DNA of 16,901 bases. It comes from JBFGCA01 sp041567315. GTDB taxonomy: Bacteria; Acidobacteriota; Thermoanaerobaculia; Multivoradales; JAHEKO01. The notes beneath the pieces are model-generated. The model ran no database searches and was not told where the DNA came from. It worked only from the letters and a program-made list of their open reading frames with translations. A program made the position numbers and the translations under genes. Location: NCBI GenBank assembly GCA_041567315.1, contig JBFGCA010000108.1, positions 1 through 16,901 on the forward strand, given 5' to 3'. The first letter of the stretch is position 1; each line of letters starts with the position of its first letter. Shown here piece after piece: positions 1 through 6,656 of the stretch.

Positions 1-1
1 C

Positions 2-328
2 TCGGAGCGGATGGCCGAGCTGCTGCGCGCGGCGCGCCAGCAGTTCGACATCGTGGTCGTCGACACGCCACCGGTGCTGATGGTCTCGGACCCCATCCTG
101 GTGTCGACCATCAGCGACGGGGTGGTGCTCTGCTGCCGGGCGGGCAAGGTTCTGCGCGAGGACGCCCGCTCGTGCCACGACCGCCTGCGGATGGCCGGGG
201 TGCGGGTGCTGGGGGTGGTCCTCAACCGCTTCCGGCCGGTGCGCGGCGGCTACTACGACCGCCGCTACGTGTACTACGAGGCGTACGCCGAGCCCGAGGA
301 GGCGGCGACGGCGGACTCGGCGGCCTGA
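2..328 (+). CDS. Bacterial tyrosine kinase (Wzc/CpsD/BY-kinase family), C-terminal fragment
   Basis: This is the 3' end of a gene that begins upstream of the window; the frame is open from base 2. The visible part is the C-terminal half of a P-loop BY-kinase domain. VVVDTPP is the Walker B-type motif, followed by a DGVVLCCRAGK segment and then GVRVLGVVLNRF, as in Wzc, CpsD and Wzi-associated kinases. The Walker A motif and any membrane or Wzz domain lie outside. The tail is rich in tyrosine: six Tyr residues lie between about bases 251 and 290 (YYDRRYVYYEAYAEPEE), the usual autophosphorylation cluster. BY-kinases control polymerisation and export of capsule or exopolysaccharide through cycles of phosphorylation. 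The TGA stop at 326-328 overlaps the proposed start of the phosphatase gene that follows, which fits a coupled kinase/phosphatase pair. The tail is fairly short, but the family call is firm. Confidence 0.88.
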   Translation, partial: SERMAELLRAARQQFDIVVVDTPPVLMVSDPILVSTISDGVVLCCRAGKVLREDARSCHDRLRMAGVRVLGVVLNRFRPVRGGYYDRRYVYYEAYAEPEEAATADSAA

Positions 329-1068
329 TCGACCTCCACCTCCATCTGCTGCCGGGCGTCGACGACGGACCGGCGAGCTTCGAGGAGGCCGCCGCCATGT
401 GCCGGCGGGCGCTCGACGACGGCTGCCGGGGGCTGGTGGCGACGCCCCACCAGCGGCTGGGGATCTGGTGGAACGACGACGACGCGCTGCTGCGCGACCT
501 GCTTCGCCGGCTCGAGGGGCGGATCGGCCCGGCGCCGCGGCTCCACCTGGGCGGCGAGATCCGGGTCGACGGCGAGCTGCTCGACGCGGTCGAGAACCTG
601 CCGGCCTCGGGGCTGCTGCCGCTCGCCGGCTCGCGCTATCTGCTGCTCGAGCTGGACCGCCGCGGGGCCGGCCCGGCGCCCGAGCCGCTCCTCCACGAGC
701 TGCTGGTGACCGGCTGGCGGCCGATCGTCGCCCATCCCGAGTTCGCCCCCCAGCTCACCGCCGCGGCCGGCTTGCCGCGGCGCCTGGTGGAGATGGGGGC
801 CCGGCTGCAGGTGACGGCGGCAAGCCTCATCGGCGGCCGGGGGCGGGGCGCTCAGCGCCGGGTGCTGGAGCTGCTCGACGACGGCCTGGTCCACTTCGTG
901 GCCAGCGACGCCCACGACCTGGAGCGGCGGCCCCCGGGTCTCGCCGAGGCCCGGCGGGCGCTCGAGGGGCGGTACGGGGCGGCGGCGGCCGCCCGGCTGA
1001 CCAGCGACAACCCGCAGGCGGTCCTCGACGACCGGACGCTGCCGGCCGACCCCGCCGCCGGAGCCTGA
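325..1068 (+). CDS. PHP-family protein-tyrosine phosphatase, CpsB/CapC/YwqE type (probable CTG start)
   Basis: A 247-residue protein of the polymerase-and-histidinol-phosphatase fold. It dephosphorylates the BY-kinase tyrosine tail and so resets capsule synthesis. The metal-binding residues of the family are present: IDLHLHLLPGVDDG at the N-terminus (His5, His7), ATPH (His42), GGE (Glu78), AHPE (His137) and SDAHD (Asp195, His197). The length agrees with CpsB/YwqE (about 240-255). The family starts with M-I-D-x-H, so the start must be the codon just before ATC. That codon is CTG at 325-327, which forms a CTGA overlap with the kinase stop. No ATG, GTG or TTG lies nearby in this frame, and the next ATG upstream (172) would add 51 low-complexity residues read from inside the kinase gene. 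GAGGAGG at 296-302 is a rather distant ribosome site, so coupling from the kinase is likely. The function is confident; the start codon is an inference from family alignment. Confidence 0.88.
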   Translation: MIDLHLHLLPGVDDGPASFEEAAAMCRRALDDGCRGLVATPHQRLGIWWNDDDALLRDLLRRLEGRIGPAPRLHLGGEIRVDGELLDAVENLPASGLLPLAGSRYLLLELDRRGAGPAPEPLLHELLVTGWRPIVAHPEFAPQLTAAAGLPRRLVEMGARLQVTAASLIGGRGRGAQRRVLELLDDGLVHFVASDAHDLERRPPGLAEARRALEGRYGAAAAARLTSDNPQAVLDDRTLPADPAAGA

Positions 1069-1125
1069 ACTGGACGGCGGCAGCCACCCGGCGGCGACTG
1101 CGGCCGGTGATACGCTGCGGCGGCC

Positions 1126-1133
1126 GGGGAGAG
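1126..1133 (+). promoter_or_regulatory. Ribosome binding site of the TPR protein gene
   Basis: GGGGAGAG lies five bases before the ATG at 1139 and fixes this start. A weak -10-like TACGCT preceded by TGA (1108-1116) sits upstream without a recognisable -35, so a separate promoter in the 70-base gap is possible but unproven. Confidence 0.5.
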
Positions 1134-1138
1134 ACCAG

Positions 1139-2515
1139 ATGCCGACGCAGTTCAGCCACCGCTCCCGGCTGCCGCTGACCCTCCTCCTCGCCGCCCTGCC
1201 GTGGCTCGCCGTCGCGCCGGCGCGGCCGGCCGATCCCTTCTACGCCGGTCTGCTCGAGAGCGGGGCGCGGGCGCTGGCGCGCGGCGATCACGCCGAGGCC
1301 GCCCGGCACCTGCGCATCGCCTGCTTCGGCCTGCTCGAGGAGCCGCCGTTGCTGGCCGAGGGTCTCGCCCGCCTGGCGGTGGCCCGGATCGCGCTGGGCG
1401 ACGCCGACGGGTTCACAGACGCCGCCCGGCGGCTGCTCGAGGTCGAGGCCCTCTTCGACGGCTACTCGGCGTCGGAACTGGACGCCGCCGAGCGCCGGGC
1501 CTTCGAGCAGGCCTTGCTCGACCACCTGCCGGCGGCCGAGCTCGAGGCCTCGCCGACCTTCGCGCCGCGCGTCGCCGAGCGCGAGGCGAGCCGGCTGGCG
1601 GCGCTACCGCCGCGCGAGCGGCGGCTGGAGCTCGAATCCGGGCTGGCGCGGGCGCCGGGCGACGCCGCGCTGCTGCTGCAGCTCGCCGAGCTGGAGCTGG
1701 CCGACGGCAGGACCCGGCAGGCCGTCGACTGGCTCGACCGGCTGCTCGCCGCCGAGCCGGAGAACGCCAAAGCCCGCTGCCTGCGCGGCGCCGCGACGGT
1801 GGACGGCAACCGCTGCGCCGAGGCGGTCGCCGACCTCGAGCTGTGCGCGGCAGGGACCGTCGGAACCGAGGTCGCGGTCGCCCGGCTCGACTGTCTGGTG
1901 AAACTGCGCCGCTGGGAAGGCGCGGCCGCGGTGCTGGCCGAGCTGCCGGCGGCGACCCGCGCGGCGACCCGGGTCGCCCGGCTGGCAACCCGCGTCGAGC
2001 GCGAGACGGTGCGGCTGGCGCCGCGGACGGACGGCGAGGCGGTCGAGGTCGGCACCCCGCCGCCGGCGGTTGGGACGACCCCCGCCGCGACACCCACGGC
2101 GGCGGCGGGCTCGGGGCTTCCGGAGCCCGGCGCCGCCGACCGCACCGAGCTCGAAGCGGTGACCGGACGGCTGAACGCGGTGCCGGAGGCCACCGAGATC
2201 CCCGCCCTCCTGGCGCGGGCACGGGCGCTGGCCGAGCGCCGCCCGGACTGGCCTGAGGCCCAGTTCCTGGCCGCCCAGCTGGCCTATCACGCGACCGCCT
2301 GGGACGAGGCGGTGCGCTTTTTCGAGCGCGGCGGCGAGCCGGGCGACGAGCGCCCCGCACTGCTCTTCTACTGGGCGGTGGCGCTCCACGAGAGCGGGCG
2401 GCCGCAGGCCGCGGCAGTGGCGCTCGAGCGGGCGCTGCCGGGGATCGAGCCCAGCGAGTTCGTCCGCGGCTGGGCCGAGCGCATCCGCCACTCGGCCGAC
2501 GACGGCGCTCCGTGA
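1139..2515 (+). CDS. Exported TPR-repeat protein of unknown function
   Basis: A 458-residue protein with an N-terminal signal peptide: basic start (HRSR), hydrophobic core LPLTLLLAALPWLAVAPA, likely cleavage near residue 29. The mature part is Ala/Leu/Glu-rich helical repeat. An N-terminal region (about 32-120) is followed by TPR-like pairs at about 170-220 (ALLLQLAELELADGRTRQAV and AKARCLRGAATVDGNRCAEA). A Pro/Thr/Ala-rich linker follows at about 297-337, then a C-terminal TPR pair at about 345-445 (EAQFLAAQLAYHATAWDEAV and FYWAVALHESGRPQAAAVAL). It should act in the periplasm as a protein-protein scaffold. TPR proteins are common in polysaccharide export loci, where they hold polymerase or export complexes together. 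The link to the kinase and phosphatase genes 70 bases upstream is context only. It has no catalytic motif, and I cannot name a specific family. Confidence 0.8.
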   Translation: MPTQFSHRSRLPLTLLLAALPWLAVAPARPADPFYAGLLESGARALARGDHAEAARHLRIACFGLLEEPPLLAEGLARLAVARIALGDADGFTDAARRLLEVEALFDGYSASELDAAERRAFEQALLDHLPAAELEASPTFAPRVAEREASRLAALPPRERRLELESGLARAPGDAALLLQLAELELADGRTRQAVDWLDRLLAAEPENAKARCLRGAATVDGNRCAEAVADLELCAAGTVGTEVAVARLDCLVKLRRWEGAAAVLAELPAATRAATRVARLATRVERETVRLAPRTDGEAVEVGTPPPAVGTTPAATPTAAAGSGLPEPGAADRTELEAVTGRLNAVPEATEIPALLARARALAERRPDWPEAQFLAAQLAYHATAWDEAVRFFERGGEPGDERPALLFYWAVALHESGRPQAAAVALERALPGIEPSEFVRGWAERIRHSADDGAP

Positions 2516-2537
2516 GCCACGGGTAGGCCGTCCCGGG

Positions 2538-2557
2538 GCTGTGAAATAGTTCACAGC
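2538..2557 (+). promoter_or_regulatory. CRP/FNR-family-like operator palindrome
   Basis: A perfect 8-base inverted repeat, GCTGTGAA and TTCACAGC, separated by ATAG. It contains TGTGA-N6-TCACA (2540-2555), the core consensus of CRP-type regulators. It ends seven bases before the -35 hexamer at 2565, so its centre lies at about -52 relative to the expected transcription start. It stands out in this GC-rich sequence because of its A/T content. It could also fold as a short hairpin, but there is no T-run after it, so I prefer an operator to a terminator of the TPR gene. The identity of the binding protein is unknown. Confidence 0.6.
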
Positions 2558-2564
2558 TCTAGGT

Positions 2565-2593
2565 TTGACGCCCTCCGGCCGGCCGCGTATGCT
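2565..2593 (+). promoter_or_regulatory. Sigma70-type promoter
   Basis: TTGACG (2565-2570) and TATGCT (2588-2593) are separated by exactly 17 bases. Transcription should start near base 2600, giving a leader of about 30 bases before the ATG at 2630. This is the best promoter in the window. It probably drives the secreted protein gene and, through a 90-base gap, possibly the whole sugar-gene run to 9279. Confidence 0.7.
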
Positions 2594-2617
2594 TGCGAGA
2601 GACCAGGGAGACCCGGT

Positions 2618-2626
2618 GGAGGGAAG
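2618..2626 (+). promoter_or_regulatory. Ribosome binding site of the secreted protein gene
   Basis: The purine run GGAGGGAAG lies just before the ATG at 2630 and supports that start over any internal one. Confidence 0.6.
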
Positions 2627-2629
2627 CTG

Positions 2630-3397
2630 ATGCAGCGCAGCGCAATCGCGACTCTGGGGGGGTTGTTGTTGGGGGCGGCGGCCTTTGCGCAGGTACCCGC
2701 GATCACGGTGGGCGACCTCGAGTGCCTGCAGGCCCGCGAGCACACGCTGCCGACCAACGCCGTGCTGACGGCCGAGGTCAAACCCGAGGTGGGCGGGGCG
2801 AGCGTCCGGCTCTACTTCCGCCGGCTCAATCCAGTAGGGGCGCTCTACTACGACGAGCTGCACGCCGCCGGTGGCGGTCGCTACTGGACGGTCTTCCCCA
2901 AGCCGGAGTACCGCGAGCAGCAGCAGCTCACCGACGAGTGGTGGGAGGTGCTGGTCGACCGCGACTGGATGCAGGGCCACGACCGCCAGTGGCTCGAGGA
3001 CTGGCTGGAGGCGCAGGAGAACGAGGCGGCCGAGTACTTCGTCGCCGTCCACGACGCCGCCGGCGCGCGGCTCGCCAAGTCGCCGACCCGGCTGGTGGAG
3101 GTGCGCGAGGCGGACGACTGTCCGCTGGAGCTGGACCAGCGGCAGGCCGGCTGGGCCCACAACCTCACCGTCGGCGAGACCACCGAGGTGCAGGCCGGGC
3201 GCCAGGTCTTCCACTGGCTGTGCGACGGCATCGTCACCCGGATCGGGGCGGACGACGTGCTGCGCGAGGACGACTACTGCCGAGCCTGCGTGGTCGCGAT
3301 GCTGCCGCGCCTGGCGCCGGTGGTGGGCGTGATGCTGCCCTTTATCGACCCCGAGCCGTCCTCGCCGACGCAGCCGCCCATCCTCAGCAGCCCCTGA
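2630..3397 (+). CDS. Secreted protein of unknown function
   Basis: A 255-residue protein that I do not recognise. A signal peptide is clear (QRSAIATLGGLLLGAAAFAQ, cleavage likely after FAQ, about residue 21). The mature N-terminal part (about 22-95) alternates hydrophobic and polar residues, ending in VRLYFRRLNPVGALYYDELH and a Gly/Tyr/Trp turn. This looks like a beta-sandwich. A very acidic, Trp-rich helical segment follows (about 96-140: EWWEVLVDRDW, WLEDWLEAQENEAAEYF). Five Cys residues (ECL, DCP, LCD, YCRAC) could form disulfides after export. The C-terminal 40 residues include a hydrophobic stretch, LAPVVGVMLPF, and a Pro/Ser tail. The gene has its own promoter, operator-like palindrome and ribosome site, so it is very likely expressed. 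Its place between phospho-regulation and sugar-synthesis genes suggests an envelope role, but no function can be given. Confidence 0.75.
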   Translation: MQRSAIATLGGLLLGAAAFAQVPAITVGDLECLQAREHTLPTNAVLTAEVKPEVGGASVRLYFRRLNPVGALYYDELHAAGGGRYWTVFPKPEYREQQQLTDEWWEVLVDRDWMQGHDRQWLEDWLEAQENEAAEYFVAVHDAAGARLAKSPTRLVEVREADDCPLELDQRQAGWAHNLTVGETTEVQAGRQVFHWLCDGIVTRIGADDVLREDDYCRACVVAMLPRLAPVVGVMLPFIDPEPSSPTQPPILSSP

Positions 3398-3487
3398 CCC
3401 CGGCCGCGCCAGCCGATGGCGCATCCGAGCCGAGACGCCGGCCGCGGACGCCGCGACCCGGGCTCTGAAGCCCCTGCCACCCCACCG

Positions 3488-4810
3488 ATGACCGTCAACG
3501 CCAGCCGGCTGCTGGAGCGGATCCGCGACCGCCGGGCGGTGGTCGGCATCGTCGGCATGGGCTACGTCGGGCTGCCGCTGGCGCTCACCTTCGCGGGCCG
3601 CGGCTTCAAGGTGCTGGGCTTCGACGTCGAGGGCGAGAAGGTCGAGCGGCTCAACGCCGGCGACAGCTACATCCACCACGTGGACGGCGGCCGGCTGCGT
3701 CAGGCGGTCGCGGACGGCCGGCTCGCCGCCACCGGCGACTTCGCCCGCCTCGGCGAGCCGGACGCGCTGCTGATCTGCGTGCCGACGCCGCTCACCCCCG
3801 AGCGCGACCCCGACCTGAGCTTCGTCACCGGCACCGCCGAGCGGATCGCCGCGGTGCTGCGCCCGGGGCAGCTCGTGGTCCTGGAGTCGACCACCTACCC
3901 GGGCACCACCGACGAGGTGCTGCGCCAGATCCTCGAGCGCAGCGGCCTGGCCTGCGGAAGCGACTTCTTCCTCGCCTACTCGCCCGAGCGCGAGGACCCC
4001 GGCAACCCGCGCTACGGCACCGAGTCGATCCCCAAGGTGGTGGGCGGCGTCGACGAGGCTTCGGCCGAGCTGGCGACCGCCCTCTACGAGCAGATCGTGG
4101 TCCGCGCCGTGCGGGTGTCGAGCGCCCGCGCCGCCGAGGCCACCAAGCTGATGGAGAACATCTTCCGGGCGGTAAACATCGCCCTGATCAACGAGCTGAA
4201 GCTGGTCTACGACCGCATGGGGATCGACGTCTGGGAGGTGCTCGACGCCGCCGCCACCAAGCCGTTCGGGTTCATGGCCTTCTCGCCGGGCCCCGGTTGG
4301 GGCGGTCATTGCATCCCCATCGACCCCTTCTATCTGTCCTGGAAGGCCCGCCAGTTCGGCATCGAGCCGCGGTTCATCGAGCTGGCGGGCGAGGTCAACG
4401 TCGAGATGCCTCGCTACGTGGTGGACAAGCTCCGGCGGGCGCTCGAGGAGCGCGGCCGGCCGCTCCGCGGCAGCCGGGTGCTGCTGCTCGGCCTGGCCTA
4501 CAAGCCGGACGTCGCCGACCCGCGAGAGAGCCCCGCCTTCGAGATCCTCGCCGAGCTGCTCGCGGCGGGGGCGGAGGCCAGCTATCACGACCCGCACATC
4601 GCCGAGGCGCCCAGCATGCGTTCCTGGCAGCACCTGCCGCCGTTGCGGTCGCAACCGCTGTCGGCCGAGCTGCTCGCCGCCCAGGACGCCGCCGTCCTGG
4701 TCACCCACCACGCGGCAGTGGACTACGACCTGGTGCTGGAGCACGCGCCGCTGGTGGTCGACACCCGCGGGGTCTACCGGCAGCCCCACCCCAAGGTCGT
4801 CAAGGCGTGA
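3488..4810 (+). CDS. UDP-N-acetyl-hexosamine 6-dehydrogenase (WbpA/WecC-like nucleotide sugar dehydrogenase)
   Basis: A 440-residue NAD-dependent enzyme that oxidises C6 of a UDP-sugar in two steps to a UDP-uronic acid. The Rossmann motif is GMGYVG (residues 23-28). The catalytic residues are present: Lys220 in KLMENIFRAVN and the nucleophile Cys275 in GWGGHCIPIDPFYLSWKAR. The ending of that motif (PFYLSWKA) and the length match the UDP-GlcNAc/UDP-GalNAc dehydrogenase branch (WbpA, WecC, TviB) better than UDP-glucose dehydrogenase. The exact substrate remains an inference. I chose the ATG at 3488 because it starts the protein about 20 residues before the Rossmann strand, as in the family. An in-frame ATG at 3416 would only add a Pro/Arg/Ala-rich stretch. 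Neither has a good ribosome site. The stop overlaps the next gene by GTGA. The product probably feeds an acidic amino-sugar residue of the polysaccharide. Confidence 0.93.
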   Translation: MTVNASRLLERIRDRRAVVGIVGMGYVGLPLALTFAGRGFKVLGFDVEGEKVERLNAGDSYIHHVDGGRLRQAVADGRLAATGDFARLGEPDALLICVPTPLTPERDPDLSFVTGTAERIAAVLRPGQLVVLESTTYPGTTDEVLRQILERSGLACGSDFFLAYSPEREDPGNPRYGTESIPKVVGGVDEASAELATALYEQIVVRAVRVSSARAAEATKLMENIFRAVNIALINELKLVYDRMGIDVWEVLDAAATKPFGFMAFSPGPGWGGHCIPIDPFYLSWKARQFGIEPRFIELAGEVNVEMPRYVVDKLRRALEERGRPLRGSRVLLLGLAYKPDVADPRESPAFEILAELLAAGAEASYHDPHIAEAPSMRSWQHLPPLRSQPLSAELLAAQDAAVLVTHHAAVDYDLVLEHAPLVVDTRGVYRQPHPKVVKA

Positions 4811-5742
4811 GCCGGGTCCTCATCTCGACCTCCTCCTTCGGCGTCCACGACCGCGCTCCCCTCGACCGGCTCGAGGCGGCGGGGGTCGACTACCGCCTCA
4901 ATCCCCACGGGCGGCGGCTGGCACCCTCCGAGACCCGCGAGCTGCTGCGCGGCGCCGCCGGGCTGATCGCCGGCACCGAGCGCCTCGACCGCGCGGTCCT
5001 CGAAGCGGCCCCCGACCTGAGGGTCATCTCGCGCTGCGGGGCGGGTCTCGACAACGTCGATCTCGAGGTCGCCGCCGAGCTGGGGATCGCGGTCCGCCAC
5101 ACCCCCGAGGCCCACGTCGAAGCGGTGGCCGAGCTGGCCCTGGCCGCCATCCTCGACCTGTCGCGCGGTCTGAGCGCCGCCGACCGGGCGCTCCGCGACG
5201 GCCGCTGGCAGCGCCCACCGGGCCGTCTGCTCGGCGGCAAGACGGTGGGCATCGTCGGGCTGGGTCGGGTCGGGCGCCGGCTGGTCGAGCTGCTCGCCCC
5301 CTTCCGGGTCCGGGTGCTGGCCCACGACCCGCGGCCCGACCCGGAGTTCGCCCGCCGCCACCAGGTCCGCTACCTGCCGCTCGAGGAGCTGCTGGCGGCG
5401 GCCGACGTGGTGAGCCTCCACCTGCCGGCCCAGCCGGGCGGCGCGCCGCTCCTCGACCGGCGGCGGCTGGCGGTGATGAAGGAGTCGGCGCTGCTGATCA
5501 ACACCGCCCGCGGCGGTCTGGTGGACGAGGCGGCGCTCGCCGAGGCGCTGGACGGGGGCCGGCTGGCCGGCGCCCATCTGGACGTGTTCGCCGAGGAGCC
5601 CTACGATGGACCGCTGAGAAGCTGCCCGGCGGCGCTCTTGACCCCGCACCTGGGGGGATACGCCGCCGAGGCCAGAAGCGAGATGGAGCTGCAGGCGGTC
5701 GAGAACCTGTTGGCGTGCCTTGCCGGCGAGGCGGGCTCGTGA
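4807..5742 (+). CDS. D-isomer-specific 2-hydroxyacid dehydrogenase (phosphoglycerate dehydrogenase-like)
   Basis: A 311-residue NAD-dependent dehydrogenase. The N-terminal substrate domain (1-100) contains ISRCGAGLDNVDL. The cofactor domain carries GLGRVG (151-156) after GGKTVGIV. The catalytic triad of the family is visible: Arg235 (INTARGGLVDE), Glu263 or Glu264 (DVFAEEP) and His281 (LTPHLGG). It lacks the C-terminal ACT domain of serine-pathway SerA, so a biosynthetic role in serine is unlikely. Start is GTG at 4807, overlapping the previous stop (GTGA). The last codon likewise overlaps the next GTG. Within this coupled sugar run it may oxidise or reduce an alpha-hydroxy/keto acid that becomes part of, or a side group on, a sugar. 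The substrate cannot be read from the sequence. Confidence 0.88.
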   Translation: MSRVLISTSSFGVHDRAPLDRLEAAGVDYRLNPHGRRLAPSETRELLRGAAGLIAGTERLDRAVLEAAPDLRVISRCGAGLDNVDLEVAAELGIAVRHTPEAHVEAVAELALAAILDLSRGLSAADRALRDGRWQRPPGRLLGGKTVGIVGLGRVGRRLVELLAPFRVRVLAHDPRPDPEFARRHQVRYLPLEELLAAADVVSLHLPAQPGGAPLLDRRRLAVMKESALLINTARGGLVDEAALAEALDGGRLAGAHLDVFAEEPYDGPLRSCPAALLTPHLGGYAAEARSEMELQAVENLLACLAGEAGS

Positions 5743-6656
5743 AGCGCGCCCTGGTGACCGGCGGCTCCGGCTTCCTGGGCAGCCACATCGCCGACGCGCT
5801 GTCGGCCCGCGGCTACCGGGTGACGGTCTTCGACCTGGTGCCGTCGCCCTATCTCCAGCCCGGCCAGGAGATGGTCACCGGCGACGTCCTCGACGCCGCG
5901 GCGCTGCGCCGGGCGGCGGCGGGCACCGACTGCATCTACCACCTGGCGGGGCTCGCCGACCTCAACGAGGCCCGCGCCCAGCCGGTCGAGGCGGCGCGCC
6001 TCAACCTGCTGGGCACCGTCAACGCCCTGGAGGCGGCCCGCGAGGCCGGCACCGGCCGCTTCCTGTTCGCCTCGACGGTCTACGTCTCGAGCCGGGCGGG
6101 CGGCTTCTACCGCTGCTCGAAGCAGGCCTGCGAGTCCTACGTCGAGGAGTACCAGAGCCAGTTCGGGCTGCCCTACACCATCCTGCGCTACGGCAGCCTC
6201 TACGGGCCGCGGGCCACCGAGGCCAACGGCGTCCTGCGGCTGCTCAAGCAGGCGGCCGGCGGCGGCCGCATCCGTCACGTCGGCACCCCCGAGGACACCC
6301 GCGAGTACGTCCACGTCGCGGACGCGGCGCGGCTCAGCGCCGACGCCCTGGACGCCGCCTACGAGAACGCCCACCTGACCATCACCGGGCACCATCCGAC
6401 CCGCCTGCGCGACCTGTTCACCATGTTCTCCGAGATCCTCGGGCGGCGGCTGGAGATCGAGTACGTGGCGCCCGAGGACGAGTTCCAGGACGCCCACTAC
6501 CGGGTCACCCCCTACGCCTTCCGCCCGCCGGTGAGCCGCAAGCTCACCGCCGACTGCTACGTCGACATGGGTCAGGGCCTGCTCCAGATGCTCGAGGAGC
6601 TGCACCATCCGGGGACGGCGGTGGTGGCCGCCCCCGGCGGCGACGAGGGCGAATGA
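5739..6656 (+). CDS. NAD-dependent epimerase/dehydratase (extended SDR)
   Basis: A 305-residue extended short-chain dehydrogenase acting on nucleotide sugars. The NAD-binding motif is TGGSGFLG (7-14). Catalytic residues appear as Ser/Thr in FASTVYV (112-113) and Tyr124-x3-Lys128 (YRCSK). Asp and substrate-loop motifs follow (LRYGSLYGPRA, TREYVHVADAA). The family includes UDP-hexose 4-epimerases, 4,6-dehydratases and 4-reductases, and the substrate is not decidable here. The start is GTG at 5739 inside the stop of the previous gene (GTGA). It puts the first beta strand at residue 3, as expected. The end overlaps the cytidylyltransferase ATG (ATGA). Position 6572-6656 codes a Pro/Gly-rich tail without clear structure. 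Confidence 0.88.
   Translation: MKRALVTGGSGFLGSHIADALSARGYRVTVFDLVPSPYLQPGQEMVTGDVLDAAALRRAAAGTDCIYHLAGLADLNEARAQPVEAARLNLLGTVNALEAAREAGTGRFLFASTVYVSSRAGGFYRCSKQACESYVEEYQSQFGLPYTILRYGSLYGPRATEANGVLRLLKQAAGGGRIRHVGTPEDTREYVHVADAARLSADALDAAYENAHLTITGHHPTRLRDLFTMFSEILGRRLEIEYVAPEDEFQDAHYRVTPYAFRPPVSRKLTADCYVDMGQGLLQMLEELHHPGTAVVAAPGGDEGE

Noticed and set aside
2538..2557. Reading the TPR-distal palindrome as a Rho-independent terminator.
   Set aside because: No T-run follows, and the TGTGA-N6-TCACA core next to a strong promoter fits an operator better.
3460..3473. Small hairpin GGGCT-CTGA-AGCCC before the UDP-sugar dehydrogenase, considered as a terminator.
   Set aside because: The stem is only five pairs, there is no T-run, and it lies 15 bases before a start codon within a likely operon.
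1604..4789. A very long open frame on the minus strand, opposite the TPR, secreted-protein and dehydrogenase genes.
   Set aside because: It is antisense to three genes with clear motifs and reads as Arg/Gly/His/Gln/Leu-rich sequence without domains. Such open antisense frames are expected where third codon positions are almost all G or C.
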